Below are positions 33,228-33,703 of a stretch of DNA of 33,703 nt, one piece after another (the first letter of the stretch is position 1; every line of letters starts with the position of its first letter). The stretch spans positions 1 through 33,703 of the forward strand of contig JAAWCD010000042.1 of the NCBI GenBank assembly GCA_022793095.1, in the 5' to 3' direction. The notes beneath the pieces are model-generated. The model was not told the origin of the DNA. It worked only from the letters and a program-made list of their open reading frames with translations, and ran no database searches. The position numbers and the translations under genes are program-made. This stretch comes from Oscillospiraceae bacterium. Its GTDB lineage: Bacteria; Bacillota; Clostridia; Oscillospirales; Oscillospiraceae.

Positions 33228-33395
33228 GTCCGCGGCAGTATCCTGGCTCGCGCTTCGTCCGCGAGAACACCTTCTCGTCCTTGGCAGCAGGGCGATGGTA
33301 CATCGTTCTCTTGTCCACGCTTACAGTAGAGGTAAGACTGCGCCGGATTTTCACCGGACTTCCCATTTTCACGGCTTCTTCGCCGCACCGCAGAT
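33228..33395 (-). promoter_or_regulatory. Cobalamin riboswitch
   Basis: The minus strand shows the conserved cobalamin aptamer core: ATGGGAAGTCCGGTGAAAAT then CCGGCGCAGTCTTACC, then CTACTGTAAG. The 3' B12 box is GCGAGCCAGGATACTGCC, matching the AGYCAGGATAC consensus. It lies between the promoter at 33450-33478 and cbiD, with a terminator at 33146-33177. Cobalamin should therefore switch the operon off by premature termination. The limits are estimated from the closing stem. Confidence 0.92.
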
Positions 33396-33449
33396 AACAC
33401 AATAATTCTGTTTTTCAGCGCTCCTGCGAGCGCCCGTGTTTCCTTTCGT

Positions 33450-33478
33450 ATTATAGCAGTCCCTGCGGGGAAAGTAAA
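33450..33478 (-). promoter_or_regulatory. Probable promoter of the cobalamin operon
   Basis: On the minus strand TTTACT (33473-33478) and a perfect TATAAT (33450-33455) are spaced by 17 bp. A transcript would begin near 33443 and carry the complete riboswitch. Confidence 0.75.
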
Positions 33479-33502
33479 GGAAAACATCGGCCTCCCACGA
33501 AA

Positions 33503-33541
33503 AAGACCGCCTTCGCAGTTCAAAGCCCGCGAAGGCGGCCG
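33503..33541 (-). terminator. Intrinsic terminator of an upstream unit
   Basis: CCGCCTTCGC and its complement GCGAAGGCGG close a stem around a roughly 13-nt loop, followed on the minus strand by TCTTTTTCG. It probably ends a minus-strand gene located beyond the right edge and insulates the cobalamin promoter. Confidence 0.75.
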
Positions 33542-33563
33542 TAAATGCACGGTGATTCTCTAA

Positions 33564-33699
33564 GAGCCTGTTCAAAATCTCCTGACACACCGTCTGAACC
33601 GGCCTTTTTCCGTCCAGCCGCGTCAAACATGCTCGGAATACATCCAGTATTCCTGCGCTTTTTTCCTTGCCGGACGAAAAAATTCCGGCCCATCCAGCG
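33564..33699. repeat. Right copy of 136-bp terminal inverted repeat
   Basis: Exact reverse complement of 1-136, starting GAGCCTGTTCAAAATC after CTAA at 33560-33563. Sequence continues to 33703 and presumably beyond. No coding region is supported. Confidence 0.85.
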
Positions 33700-33703
33700 C
33701 ACC

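Noticed and set aside
1-33703. tRNA, rRNA, CRISPR array or prophage
   Set aside because: I found no cloverleaf, no regularly spaced direct repeats and no integrase, transposase or phage genes. The repeated sequences are palindromic and irregularly spaced.

Overview
This 33.7 kb window has about 60% G+C by eye and looks like a gut-type Clostridia chromosome, most likely Oscillospiraceae (Flavonifractor, Lawsonibacter or Oscillibacter relatives). The reasons are Gram-positive Shine-Dalgarno sites, an oxygen-independent (cbi-type) cobalamin pathway, high-G+C clostridial codon use and many short intergenic palindromes. The genus is inference. Both ends lie inside the same perfect 136-bp repeat in opposite orientations, so the window may be a whole contig that broke at a dispersed repeat.

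Layout, left to right. 1-139 is the left copy of the terminal repeat, with a 108-bp MITE-like element at 140-247. purB (adenylosuccinate lyase, minus strand) has its own promoter. A 465-bp divergent spacer follows. Next come two plus-strand hybrid histidine kinases, one cytosolic with GAF/PAS-type sensing and one membrane-bound with an extracytoplasmic sensor. A hairpin-rich bidirectional terminator at 7414-7546 separates them from the rest.

From 33.4 kb down to 7.5 kb everything is on the minus strand and reads as one very large cobalamin operon. It starts with a sigma-A-type promoter and a cobalamin riboswitch with antiterminator and terminator (33146-33478). The transcription order is cbiD, cbiF, cbiG, cbiH, cbiJ, cbiET, cbiA, cobT, cobU, cobS, a short cobU-like gene, cobC, cbiB, cbiK, an MBL-fold hydrolase, cbiL, hemA, cobD, cbiP, cbiC, a precorrin-2 dehydrogenase, hemC, cobA-hemD fusion, hemB, hemL and a SAM methyltransferase. 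Together they take glutamyl-tRNA through 5-aminolevulinate, uroporphyrinogen III, precorrin-2 and cobalt-sirohydrochlorin to cobyric acid, then through nucleotide-loop assembly to cobalamin. I see no corrinoid adenosyltransferase, cobalt transporter, threonine kinase or lower-ligand synthesis gene in the window.

The most unusual signal is a family of palindromic intergenic repeats. They occupy ten of the junctions inside this operon and are absent around purB and the kinases. Five genes (cbiG, cbiJ, cbiA, cbiB, cobA-hemD) end inside a repeat copy, which supplies their last codons and stop. Several copies are interrupted by, or abut, smaller MITE-like elements with TTA/TAA target duplications. 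Other points for a second look are the short CobU paralogue without P-loop serine or guanylylation histidine, a pseudo-receiver domain in the second kinase, and two uncharacterised enzymes embedded in the operon.
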